A stretch of 42,259 nucleotides of DNA from an uncultured Bacteroidales bacterium (GTDB taxonomy: Bacteria; Bacteroidota; Bacteroidia; Bacteroidales; Paludibacteraceae): NCBI GenBank assembly GCA_902784425.1, contig CACZUS010000043.1, positions 1 through 42,259 on the forward strand, given 5' to 3'. This document shows, piece by piece, positions 37,401 through 42,259 of the stretch. The translations under genes were made by a program, and so were the position numbers. A model generated the notes under the pieces. That model was not told the origin of the DNA and made no database searches. It saw only the letters and a program-made list of their open reading frames with translations. Each line of letters opens with the position of its first letter. Position 1 is the stretch's first letter.

Positions 37401-39079
37401 CTATCCACTGAATCTGGATTTGCAACGATTGCATAGTAACCATCCTGCAAACGATACGATCTATCATCACACCAATCATACAAAGACAGAATTGGGTTGG
37501 CATGCAAGAACAAGTGTCCGTCAGTTCCTACGTATTGGTTAGATCTGGAAATCTTTCCATCATCATCTATTACTCGTTTAAACTTAGTAGCCGTTACAAC
37601 ATAGCCATTAGGATCTGGTGCTACATACTTTGCAATACGGAAATATGTCTCTCCTTGATTTGAAACAGCCAATTTTGTACTATCATCATATCTTGCACTA
37701 TAATAGCCTTGTCCATTTCTAATTAAATTAAAATAATCAGTGGTGCTTCCTGGTGTATTACCAGCAGCACCAATCACGTTACCATTCCTATCAACAGCCG
37801 AAACCGTTCCATACATGGTCATATAATCTTTATAGACTTGGGATCCATTCACATAAGTGTTCTCATCCAAGAAGTAACCAAACGTTTCGTAGAAGAGTAC
37901 CCTACTCTGCAATCCCTCACAATCTTGGTTTTGACTACAATCTGGTACTTCATAGAAAAACGAAGGAGTTTTCAGTCCATTATATGCAACACGGTAGTAG
38001 GTGTTTCGTTCTGGTGCCACATTCAACCTCGAAGAATTATGTCCGTTTATTGTGTTCCAAGAAACACCATCATAAGAATATTCCCACGTAAATACTGGTC
38101 TATCTATATCGCCTATGACTCTTTCACCTATCGCTGTTAAATGATTGGAGTCTTGTATACAAGTTGTAGTTGGATAATAAGAGGTAATATAGAATTGGCA
38201 ATCATCCATCTTCACTGAAACACTACCTACCAAATCGTTATTAACATACAATGAATAGACTGTTGCCGATGTAGGCGCAACAGAAACTGTAGGAGTCGTA
38301 GATGTTGCAACCGTCATTCCACTTTGGTCTTTCCAAACGTATGATGCCGCTCCTTGATAATTTGTAGACAAAACCACCTCTTGTCCTGGGCAAACAGATG
38401 TATTATCCGCTCTTACCCAATAACCACAATTCGATAAGGAGGCGTTCACCAACTGAGAAACAACCTTCACTTTTCCCGAAATAGTATACTTGAGGACAAA
38501 TGTCGTAGGTTTCTGAAGCACTACATCAATTGATGCTTCATCATCGTAATCAAACCAGGTTGTATCTGTACCCGACAAATAACCCCACGACCATGTTGTA
38601 ACATCTTCCAACTGCACGGCTCTAAGTGTCACATTATCACCAGGACAAACTTCCAATGCAGAGGTAGAGATTCCTGCTCCACATCTTCCCTTCTCGATGT
38701 AGATGTACTGTGTCATCGGATCATAACTGATACAATAGTAATTCTCTCCAAAGATACCACTACCCACTGGTTGAATCACAAACAATCCATCAGATACCCA
38801 ATACTCAAAATCAGAATGAACACTTGCTCTATTCTTATCAAAAGTTCCTCCGCCAAACCTAATTTGTGCCTTAAAACCTTGACTATCACCACTTCTCTGA
38901 ACCGTATGCAACAATATTTTGTCACCGACCTTCTCTGTATCATACCTACCATTCCATACCTCATCTCGAACCACATCTATAGACATGGCAGTCATAAAAG
39001 TACAGGACAATAAAAACAATAGCATGATACCCTTCTTCGGAATACATACGAATTTTTGATATATGTTTTTCATGTTCAT
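31427..39079 (-). CDS. Giant secreted protein with HYR-like repeats, T9SS type B (giant 3)
   Basis: A 2550-residue exported protein. The signal peptide lies in the first 34 residues (KKGIMLLFLLSCTFMTAMS). An N-terminal beta domain, two Ig-like domains with CPGDNVTL and CPGQEVVL, and a jelly-roll-like module from LFYETFGYF to NDMLIDDI (about 388-727) follow. Several Ig or PKD-like domains come next, then five HYR-like repeats from residue 1373 to 1838. More HYR-like domains with DTTPPVF linkers follow. Residues 2475-2550 are a T9SS type B sorting domain that reads FTPHTKDGLND instead of the usual FTPNGDGVND and ends NGTIEIIKIR. HYR domains are Ig-like modules linked to adhesion. The N-terminal plan is shared with giants 1 and 2, but the middle is different. 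Surface attachment is an inference. Confidence 0.88.
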   Translation of the reverse strand: MNMKNIYQKFVCIPKKGIMLLFLLSCTFMTAMSIDVVRDEVWNGRYDTEKVGDKILLHTVQRSGDSQGFKAQIRFGGGTFDKNRASVHSDFEYWVSDGLFVIQPVGSGIFGENYYCISYDPMTQYIYIEKGRCGAGISTSALEVCPGDNVTLRAVQLEDVTTWSWGYLSGTDTTWFDYDDEASIDVVLQKPTTFVLKYTISGKVKVVSQLVNASLSNCGYWVRADNTSVCPGQEVVLSTNYQGAASYVWKDQSGMTVATSTTPTVSVAPTSATVYSLYVNNDLVGSVSVKMDDCQFYITSYYPTTTCIQDSNHLTAIGERVIGDIDRPVFTWEYSYDGVSWNTINGHNSSRLNVAPERNTYYRVAYNGLKTPSFFYEVPDCSQNQDCEGLQSRVLFYETFGYFLDENTYVNGSQVYKDYMTMYGTVSAVDRNGNVIGAAGNTPGSTTDYFNLIRNGQGYYSARYDDSTKLAVSNQGETYFRIAKYVAPDPNGYVVTATKFKRVIDDDGKISRSNQYVGTDGHLFLHANPILSLYDWCDDRSYRLQDGYYAIVANPDSVDRHDHGDFLDCSDATGNVNGAMLFVNSGETKYSKSAIYAQKVNLTCAADRFSFSMNVRNATKKEFSSADPNKRMNPVNISVFLLADIDGTGILPISYKAMDDIDPVNILNSDIESGDLPSASTEWKHIEQYVQLEPGKKVHSLWVVLYNNGLAGDGNDMLIDDIMFSVCLPKAELSANIDGNLITGDVVVCDGRDVELVATQKGDYIKNPVYLFQYQDKQTKEWVDMLDYANAQSYNKTNVIVSVADPRFVGNVKYRVIIGSSVNELRTVASNPTDVCNEFLVAESDINVMNMYGGPMCPDQDKRICYVEGDSVFITGCRSLIDPNHTYKIFWKDSHGNIIVDTTEVTGISSDSVKLVIGENKTVSIFDRNNNKVLDTDFDGIATLTYVAKDADICEHEQKFTLSPKHIVELSFEGDTATGCDSVLVHINKDVPDAHLIWNWSIPGKVVEVDDATQVFRPDGLSETSSISGMLYVKVDNSGDDFCASAEPLEIPYTVQNISFTVKTTPSGSPVCVTPGQDEDTPLMSFTASTSPINSSFNILKYNWRLLYGNGDIVDTTTDGRVLVMRYRDLVDHVGMTLSASIISTETAMCGVILNPSSTEISTVEIRTGAFNLTLEALTKEICLKTSDTIFLKASFSSAAAVKNLKTFNIYDANHFYNHTIDIIEGESVYFDTIVKSQYPDIFVPGMTETFYMSALDEECSGTNRSLGDEVNLNGYEFTLQDPGGDGKECLAPGDKLPITATLDNPDAENLIKSFQWYMDDKPMGGTGLSFDFVVEKSGTYEFKLVLSDGICEDVADSILVEVGVNEPVVIDCDSLRNTPIERVVHGECSIPYELMNLEYPIGVDGCSSEKVQGEGRRTSGKAMTDPYPVGRDTIIWSFRSKYSNIVITCEQYVYIQSDFPPIANCDSIKEAPIERYAQGKCELSAAEMNINTPYAKDYCTGDPVMGEGRRTSGRSMTDPYPVGRDTIIWTFNSEYSIKPAFCEQYVWVRSDFPVKFNCDSLNNSPITKELHGVCEISAADLNITAPIAKDYCTDAPVPGVGTRKSGRSMTDSYVAGYDTIVWTFISDFTTIVSTCEQYVHILSDLEPIFDCKSLKDTFMFLEPDQCELPAGELVLPNHFALDACTNDSVPGVPTRGDGKGLGDIYPRDTTVITWTFKSPHSTTPKICYQNVIVKDTFPVDFDCSSLKEIKAFVDENSPANDSVSYAEVLAVGLKIPSTTDICDGDIVAIPTRSDGKELEDNYPVGTTTITWDFRDKSGNSKYCQQTVVVSNTQELYCPQDLNGKVFACTEDVPAPYQTYAEFKLAGGDVSDENKIDPSTFTYRETLSNDSCNSVFTRTYVVLNKRGIEVTCDQVMSIKDTVAPWFSPSLTDITIGCTDDIPSPEDVKAVDNCDPNPKMTVTETNNRSLDTASCEYYNYDIVRTYKAVDRCGNETTTVQTISIRDTTPPVFTAPVNWDSYTLADLFGDCKFLAPNLYDKIKDNIVDECTGTVGITVTQDPAPGTQLDSSTYVKLTIHDLCGNDTTLIKLVKVQHVEFIVKLKTYDIDTCVTDDRGISLNTQRVRTTDGSLEYIDEFDGSIGSTRGTFVYDYYRGTNVTYDNLMFSNNPKTYWHEFEKKLGGSTNVDSLVELYATLHQRSESGIYTIVAMDTLSGCFDTASLKANIKERPKVDLESTILPICENSYVDLSSYVKCIDDMGTDSVKTYWTKNGELFDYEDSEKGLVLFDDHEKSLVFYAENSCGVTSSLDSHLSFCSVNLRTKEDTLAYLNYDMAKYDSLVANKLHSRDSILLNVHKRYLPGEITITTDPSNPARIWVGEGIILSVSATYGYDYLIWHRVVGEYDLRDYDAFTAASDFVFNDPDDEEDVALAIFNFGEDPTIIDMPADTSYYYVTVTNGVCPAVPSALTKVNVLPEVPTAFTPHTKDGLNDIFMERHRVIIFDRYGQKIFVGDNGWDGTHNGRMADPGVYFHQVEMSDGSLVNGTIEIIKIR
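33569..34963 (-). repeat. Five tandem HYR-like repeats inside giant 3
   Basis: The Cys codon of the repeat start (CDSL/CDSI/CKSL/CSSL) falls at 34961-34963, 34682-34684, 34403-34405, 34124-34126 and 33848-33850; the next domain starts with Cys at 33566-33568. The periods are 279, 279, 279, 276 and 282 nt. Each unit holds a Cys-rich start, a conserved TRxxGKxxxDxYPxGxDTIxWTF-like core and a CEQYV or CQQTV end. The near-constant period indicates tandem duplication of one domain. Confidence 0.9.
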
Positions 39080-39143
39080 AATATTACATATAGTTCAACT
39101 TTTTCTCCGTTGTTCGTCATTCACTTTTAAACGCAAAGACAGA

Positions 39144-39173
39144 CAAAAATACAAAAAAAAAGGGGAATTCAAA
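39144..39173 (-). promoter_or_regulatory. Promoter of giant 3
   Basis: On the minus strand -33 TTTG (39173-39170) and -7 TATTTTTG (39151-39144) are 18 nt apart. The start codon lies 64 nt downstream of the -7 box. A-rich tracts nearby make chance matches somewhat easier here. Confidence 0.55.
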
Positions 39174-39234
39174 AAAAACACTCAAGAATTTATAAAAAAT
39201 GTTAATAGCTTTTTTCCTTTTCGTATATAGAGAC

Positions 39235-39270
39235 AAAAAAAGAGGCGTTCAGCACAAGCCGAACGCCTCT
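39235..39270 (-). terminator. Rho-independent terminator after the GH5 gene
   Basis: A perfect 10-bp stem AGAGGCGTTC / GAACGCCTCT (39241-39250, 39261-39270) is followed on the minus strand by a T-run (39241-39235). It lies 19 nt after the stop codon. Confidence 0.93.
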
Positions 39271-39289
39271 TCTCTATTGTTTTGTTTTC

Positions 39290-41182
39290 TTATTGAACAA
39301 TCACCTTCTTTACAGATGAACCTGATTTTACAAAGTATACACCTTTAGTAGTGAATGTCACTTTGTTATCCATATCTGGTACTGCTACAACTGTTTTTAC
39401 CAATCTTCCTGAAAGATCATAGATTGAAATCGTAGACTTCTCTGCAACTACAATTGTACAAACACCATTTTTAACTGGGTTTGGATAGACCTCGAAATCT
39501 GATTGTGATGATATTGCAGGCACATTTACACTCATGCCAACACATGTTACATCATCGATTTCCAAAGATTGTGAAGAATTAGGATCGTCCTTTACTTGCC
39601 AGCTGAATTTGACAATATCGGATTTATCCAAACTCATATCAACACCCCAGGTGTCAGCTTGCTTCAAACTACTCCAATTAATCGTCACCTCAGTCCAACT
39701 TGAAGAAGAACTTACTGACTGGCTATGGTAATCTGAATCTTTCACACGAGACATCTCTGCTCTGAACGTGTGTGCAGATCCTTTAAATTTATAGGTAATC
39801 TTAGAACAGTCTGTCAAATCCATTGGTGTTTCATCTTCTGTCATGTACAATTCCACACCACAATATGGATTGTCTGACCATCCTGCACCTTCATCCCATT
39901 TGCCACCTAACTTGATGTCTGCTTTGATGTGACCATCATTTGCCAATTTTTCTGGCTCAGTAATAGATGAATGAGGGTTTCCATTCTTATCTGAATCTCC
40001 AAATACATCCCATTTTCCACCCCAACGGCTGATGATGTCATTATCACTAACGTCATCTATCAATCCTGGATCTACATATCCTTCTGGATATACTGTTATA
40101 GTGACAGTTTCTGACAATTCATCTTCTCCATCATTGACGCTAAGAGAGAAAGAATATACACCAGCCACCAAATCAGACACTTTTGTTTGTGAAGATGATG
40201 GAGATGAAATCGTAGCATCTTTTGGTCCCTTCACCTGTTTCCATGTATATGTATATCTTTCTGTGCCACCAACTGCTGCACCGGATAAAGTAACCTCATT
40301 TTCTGGCAAGAATATGGTCTTGTTAGAACAAATGGACATGGTCAAATCCTTAGAATCATCCAAAATAACTGGTTTGAAATTCACCCAACCTTTTGCTTGA
40401 CTTAACATAAAAGCTCCGTTTTCTGTCATATCACTATCTGTCCATCCTGCCGGTTTATAACTTTCTTCCTTTAATACAGACCATATAGCATCGTCACCTC
40501 CTATATTACTCATAGACCAGAAGCAATTGATAACACCCCTCGATCTAAAGGTATTCAACAAACCAGCATCATTTTTGCCTCCATTTATACCCCATTCGGT
40601 TACGATAACAGGAACTGATGTGTTCCACTCGTTATGTCCACCCCAATCACCTTGATGTTGATATAACACATAGCCATGCCAAGTATAGGCAATATTCGAA
40701 TAGCCAGAACCAGCAGAAGTTACATTTTGAGGTTCTCTTGAGAATTGTGCAGAACCTACAATTATTATATTATCCTTATCAATAGCACGAATAACAGGAA
40801 TGATCTGTTTTGCATAGTTTATAACTGTTCCATTATCGCAAACTGGTTCGTTATATATTTCATACATAACATTTGGATAATTTTTCCATTTGGTCGCAAA
40901 ATAGGTAAAGAATTCTTTTGACAAGTCCACCCAATCCTCTGCTTTATGTTCATGAAAATCAATGATAACATAGATATCGTTTTCAATGGCAGCCTTCACT
41001 ACCTCATCCACCATCTTCTTAGTGTAATCTGGACGATAGTAGTAACAGTCTTCATTCCAAGTTTTAACATCAGAACCGCAACTAGTTTGTCCATTAGTTC
41101 CACAAGGAGCAATAGCGACAGGAAGACGAATAATTTGCACATTATATTGTTCAACCAAATAATCTACTGTTTCTGTTTCCAC
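39290..41182 (-). CDS. GH5 cellulase, downstream part of a broken gene (GH5, PKD-like, CBM11-like, T9SS type A)
   Basis: A 630-codon open frame holding most of a secreted cellulase. The GH5 catalytic domain (about 1-270) keeps the acid/base Glu in YEIYNEP (E112) and the nucleophile Glu in VTEWG (E196). A PKD-like domain (about 285-370), a CBM11-like carbohydrate-binding domain (about 375-555) and a T9SS type A sorting domain (about 560-630, FEVYPNPVKNG...YDLSGRLVKTV) follow. The frame has no signal peptide and begins inside the catalytic domain: the GTG at 41182 is only the first possible start after a frame change, and the first barrel strand is absent. Upstream sequence encodes the N-terminal part in another frame. 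It is unlikely to make an active exported enzyme unless the lesion is an assembly error. Confidence 0.85.
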   Translation of the reverse strand: METETVDYLVEQYNVQIIRLPVAIAPCGTNGQTSCGSDVKTWNEDCYYYRPDYTKKMVDEVVKAAIENDIYVIIDFHEHKAEDWVDLSKEFFTYFATKWKNYPNVMYEIYNEPVCDNGTVINYAKQIIPVIRAIDKDNIIIVGSAQFSREPQNVTSAGSGYSNIAYTWHGYVLYQHQGDWGGHNEWNTSVPVIVTEWGINGGKNDAGLLNTFRSRGVINCFWSMSNIGGDDAIWSVLKEESYKPAGWTDSDMTENGAFMLSQAKGWVNFKPVILDDSKDLTMSICSNKTIFLPENEVTLSGAAVGGTERYTYTWKQVKGPKDATISSPSSSQTKVSDLVAGVYSFSLSVNDGEDELSETVTITVYPEGYVDPGLIDDVSDNDIISRWGGKWDVFGDSDKNGNPHSSITEPEKLANDGHIKADIKLGGKWDEGAGWSDNPYCGVELYMTEDETPMDLTDCSKITYKFKGSAHTFRAEMSRVKDSDYHSQSVSSSSSWTEVTINWSSLKQADTWGVDMSLDKSDIVKFSWQVKDDPNSSQSLEIDDVTCVGMSVNVPAISSQSDFEVYPNPVKNGVCTIVVAEKSTISIYDLSGRLVKTVVAVPDMDNKVTFTTKGVYFVKSGSSVKKVIVQ

Positions 41183-41978
41183 TCTGGTCTTTAACAGACC
41201 CGTCAGCTTTCAAACGTCCATATTTTGACACAACAAACTCTTTTTTCTTCTCAGGCATCTTTACAGATACATTAACATCCTTAGAAATACTTCCTGCCGT
41301 AACAGTAACAACATCTGTCGATTCCGAGCTTCCTGCTTTATAAGTTCCATTATTTACATTGCTTGACCATTTCACATCAGGGACAGCAATCATTTCACCC
41401 GAAGCATTATAAACCTTTGAATAAATAAATACTTCATCATTAGGCATCACAACAATCTTTGATGGAACAGTTTTTATGGATGCCGCCTCTTTGTCGGTCA
41501 CACTTGTTTTTTGCATCAAGAAATAATCAATATTAACCTTTAACCCCCCATTGGTAACAGTAATAATATGAGTACCCTCTGACAGATAGAACGATGGGCC
41601 CTTCTCCATAGGAAAATCGAACCAATCATTTATGGGCAACAACCACCACGAAGTTCCATTCTTAAGATTAGGCTCCAGCTCATACACAAAATAAGAATCA
41701 TCATCAGACTGAATACGAACATAACCAGCTGTCGCAGCCAGATACTTTAACGAAAACTGATAAAATCCAGTTTCCTTTACATTAATTTCATAAATTAGCT
41801 GTTCACCAGCAGAATCAAAATAACCAATGCTTACACCATTTTCTACTACAATTGAATCGTTCGTTACACGATCTATGAACGACTCTGCTTCAATTTTCGT
41901 CTGTCCAAACATACTTGACAGCCCAAGAAACAAACCTGTCACCACAAAAAGGGACAATCTCATCCAACTGTTTTTCAT
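41151..41978 (-). CDS. GH5 cellulase, upstream part of a broken gene (signal peptide, CBM6-like, Ig-like)
   Basis: A 275-codon open frame with a signal peptide (about 1-25, ending SSMFGQ), a CBM6-like carbohydrate-binding domain starting IEAESF (about 29-155) and an Ig/BIG2-like linker domain (about 165-245). The short pre-catalytic stretch KYGRLKADGSVKDQSGN that precedes GH5 domains is followed by seven out-of-frame residues (RNSRLFG) and a stop. It overlaps the downstream frame by 32 nt. In related GH5 proteins about 20 residues (the LRGM...W... segment) stand between this point and the ETVDYL sequence that follows here. The pair is therefore best read as one gene, about 900 codons originally, disrupted by a small deletion. 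A good promoter precedes it. Confidence 0.82.
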   Translation of the reverse strand: MKNSWMRLSLFVVTGLFLGLSSMFGQTKIEAESFIDRVTNDSIVVENGVSIGYFDSAGEQLIYEINVKETGFYQFSLKYLAATAGYVRIQSDDDSYFVYELEPNLKNGTSWWLLPINDWFDFPMEKGPSFYLSEGTHIITVTNGGLKVNIDYFLMQKTSVTDKEAASIKTVPSKIVVMPNDEVFIYSKVYNASGEMIAVPDVKWSSNVNNGTYKAGSSESTDVVTVTAGSISKDVNVSVKMPEKKKEFVVSKYGRLKADGSVKDQSGNRNSRLFG

Positions 41979-42043
41979 GTGAATAAATAATAAACCATGC
42001 CATAAATCACATTTTTTTGCATCGTCATCTCTTTACAGGATTG

Positions 42044-42074
42044 CAAATCTACAAACTAAAACAATGTAATCAAA
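42044..42074 (-). promoter_or_regulatory. Promoter of the GH5 gene
   Basis: On the minus strand -33 TTTG (42074-42071) and -7 TAGATTTG (42051-42044) are separated by exactly 19 nt. The start codon at 41978 lies 65 nt downstream. Bases 42075-42170 between this and the rRNA terminator show nothing recognisable. Confidence 0.72.
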
Positions 42075-42165
42075 ATTTTTCATTTGTTCAAGTCACATTC
42101 GTCCCTTCTAGAAGCCACTCCATGCGGCTATTTTCCCGTGCAGCAGCGAGCAACCGAGTTGGCAT

Positions 42166-42200
42166 AAAAAAAGGGAGTCCGACGCAGTTGTCGAACTCCC
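42166..42200 (-). terminator. Rho-independent terminator of the rRNA operon
   Basis: An 11-bp stem (42173-42183 with 42190-42200, one G-U wobble in the minus-strand RNA) with a 6-nt loop is followed by a run of seven T on the minus strand (42172-42166). It starts 6 nt after the 5S rRNA 3' end. Confidence 0.92.
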
Positions 42201-42206
42201 GAAAAA

Positions 42207-42259
42207 GTGGCGGCTACCTACTCTCCCACTGGTGTGCAGTACCATCGGCGATAGCGGGC
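42207..42259 (-). rRNA. rrf: 5S ribosomal RNA, 3' part only
   Basis: Read on the minus strand, the last 53 bases match the 3' half of a Bacteroidetes 5S rRNA: GCCGATGGTACTGC, then GTGGGAGAGTAGGT and a GCCGCCAC end that would pair with the missing 5' end. The gene is cut by the window edge. The adjacent terminator marks the end of the operon, so 23S and 16S genes should lie to the right. Confidence 0.92.

Noticed and set aside
37753-38140. Plus-strand frames of 100-112 codons opposite giant 3
   Set aside because: Antisense shadows of an intact long gene, in overlapping frames, without protein family features.
41180-41182. GTG as genuine start of a separate cytoplasmic GH5 enzyme
   Set aside because: The product would lack the first barrel strand and a signal peptide yet keep a T9SS sorting domain; the upstream frame supplies the missing N-terminal part.
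42075-42170. Possible tRNA between the GH5 promoter and the 5S terminator
   Set aside because: No cloverleaf, TTCGAATC-like T arm or acceptor pairing could be found on either strand.

Overview
The window looks like a chromosomal segment of a low-GC member of the Bacteroidales. Three things support this. Several genes have promoters of the Bacteroidetes type (TTTG, about 19 nt, then TAnnTTTG). The housekeeping block nusB-yajC-ybbR-coaE and the long NusB form are typical of the phylum. Five exported proteins end in type IX secretion (T9SS) sorting domains. No phage, insertion sequence, CRISPR array or complete RNA gene was seen. The right edge runs into the 3' end of a 5S rRNA gene on the minus strand, so a ribosomal RNA operon probably continues to the right.

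Left part (1-12.6 kb), mainly core metabolism and envelope: a peroxide-response pair perR and reverse rubrerythrin (+) behind a promoter overlapped by a perfect inverted repeat; a compact minus-strand operon ahcY, cdd and a CDF metal exporter with a Mn-type-looking metal site; a small conserved membrane protein with an OmpH/Skp-like protein; a Na+/phosphate cotransporter; nusB-yajC-ybbR-coaE (+); and an exported CotH-kinase protein with a lamin-tail domain.

Middle and right part (12.8-42 kb): lon, then three giant minus-strand genes (2482, 2013 and 2550 codons) encoding secreted multidomain proteins. Each has a signal peptide, Ig-like domains, a shared jelly-roll-like module ending in an aspartate-rich motif, and a C-terminal T9SS type B (CHU_C) sorting domain. 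The first two are tandem paralogs that differ by in-frame loss or gain of Ig-like segments. The third carries five HYR-like repeats of almost constant length (93, 93, 93, 92, 94 residues). guaB (+) sits between the second and third. Next comes a GH5 cellulase gene (CBM6-like, Ig-like, GH5, PKD-like, CBM11-like, T9SS type A) split into two frames by a small internal deletion.

Taken together, the right half encodes a set of large exported surface or secreted proteins beside a plant-polysaccharide enzyme. This fits a fibre-associated gut or rumen bacterium, which is an inference. No T9SS machinery gene and no PorP/SprF-like partner lies in the window. The most interesting items are the giant paralogs with their shared N-terminal module, the broken cellulase, and the perR operator.
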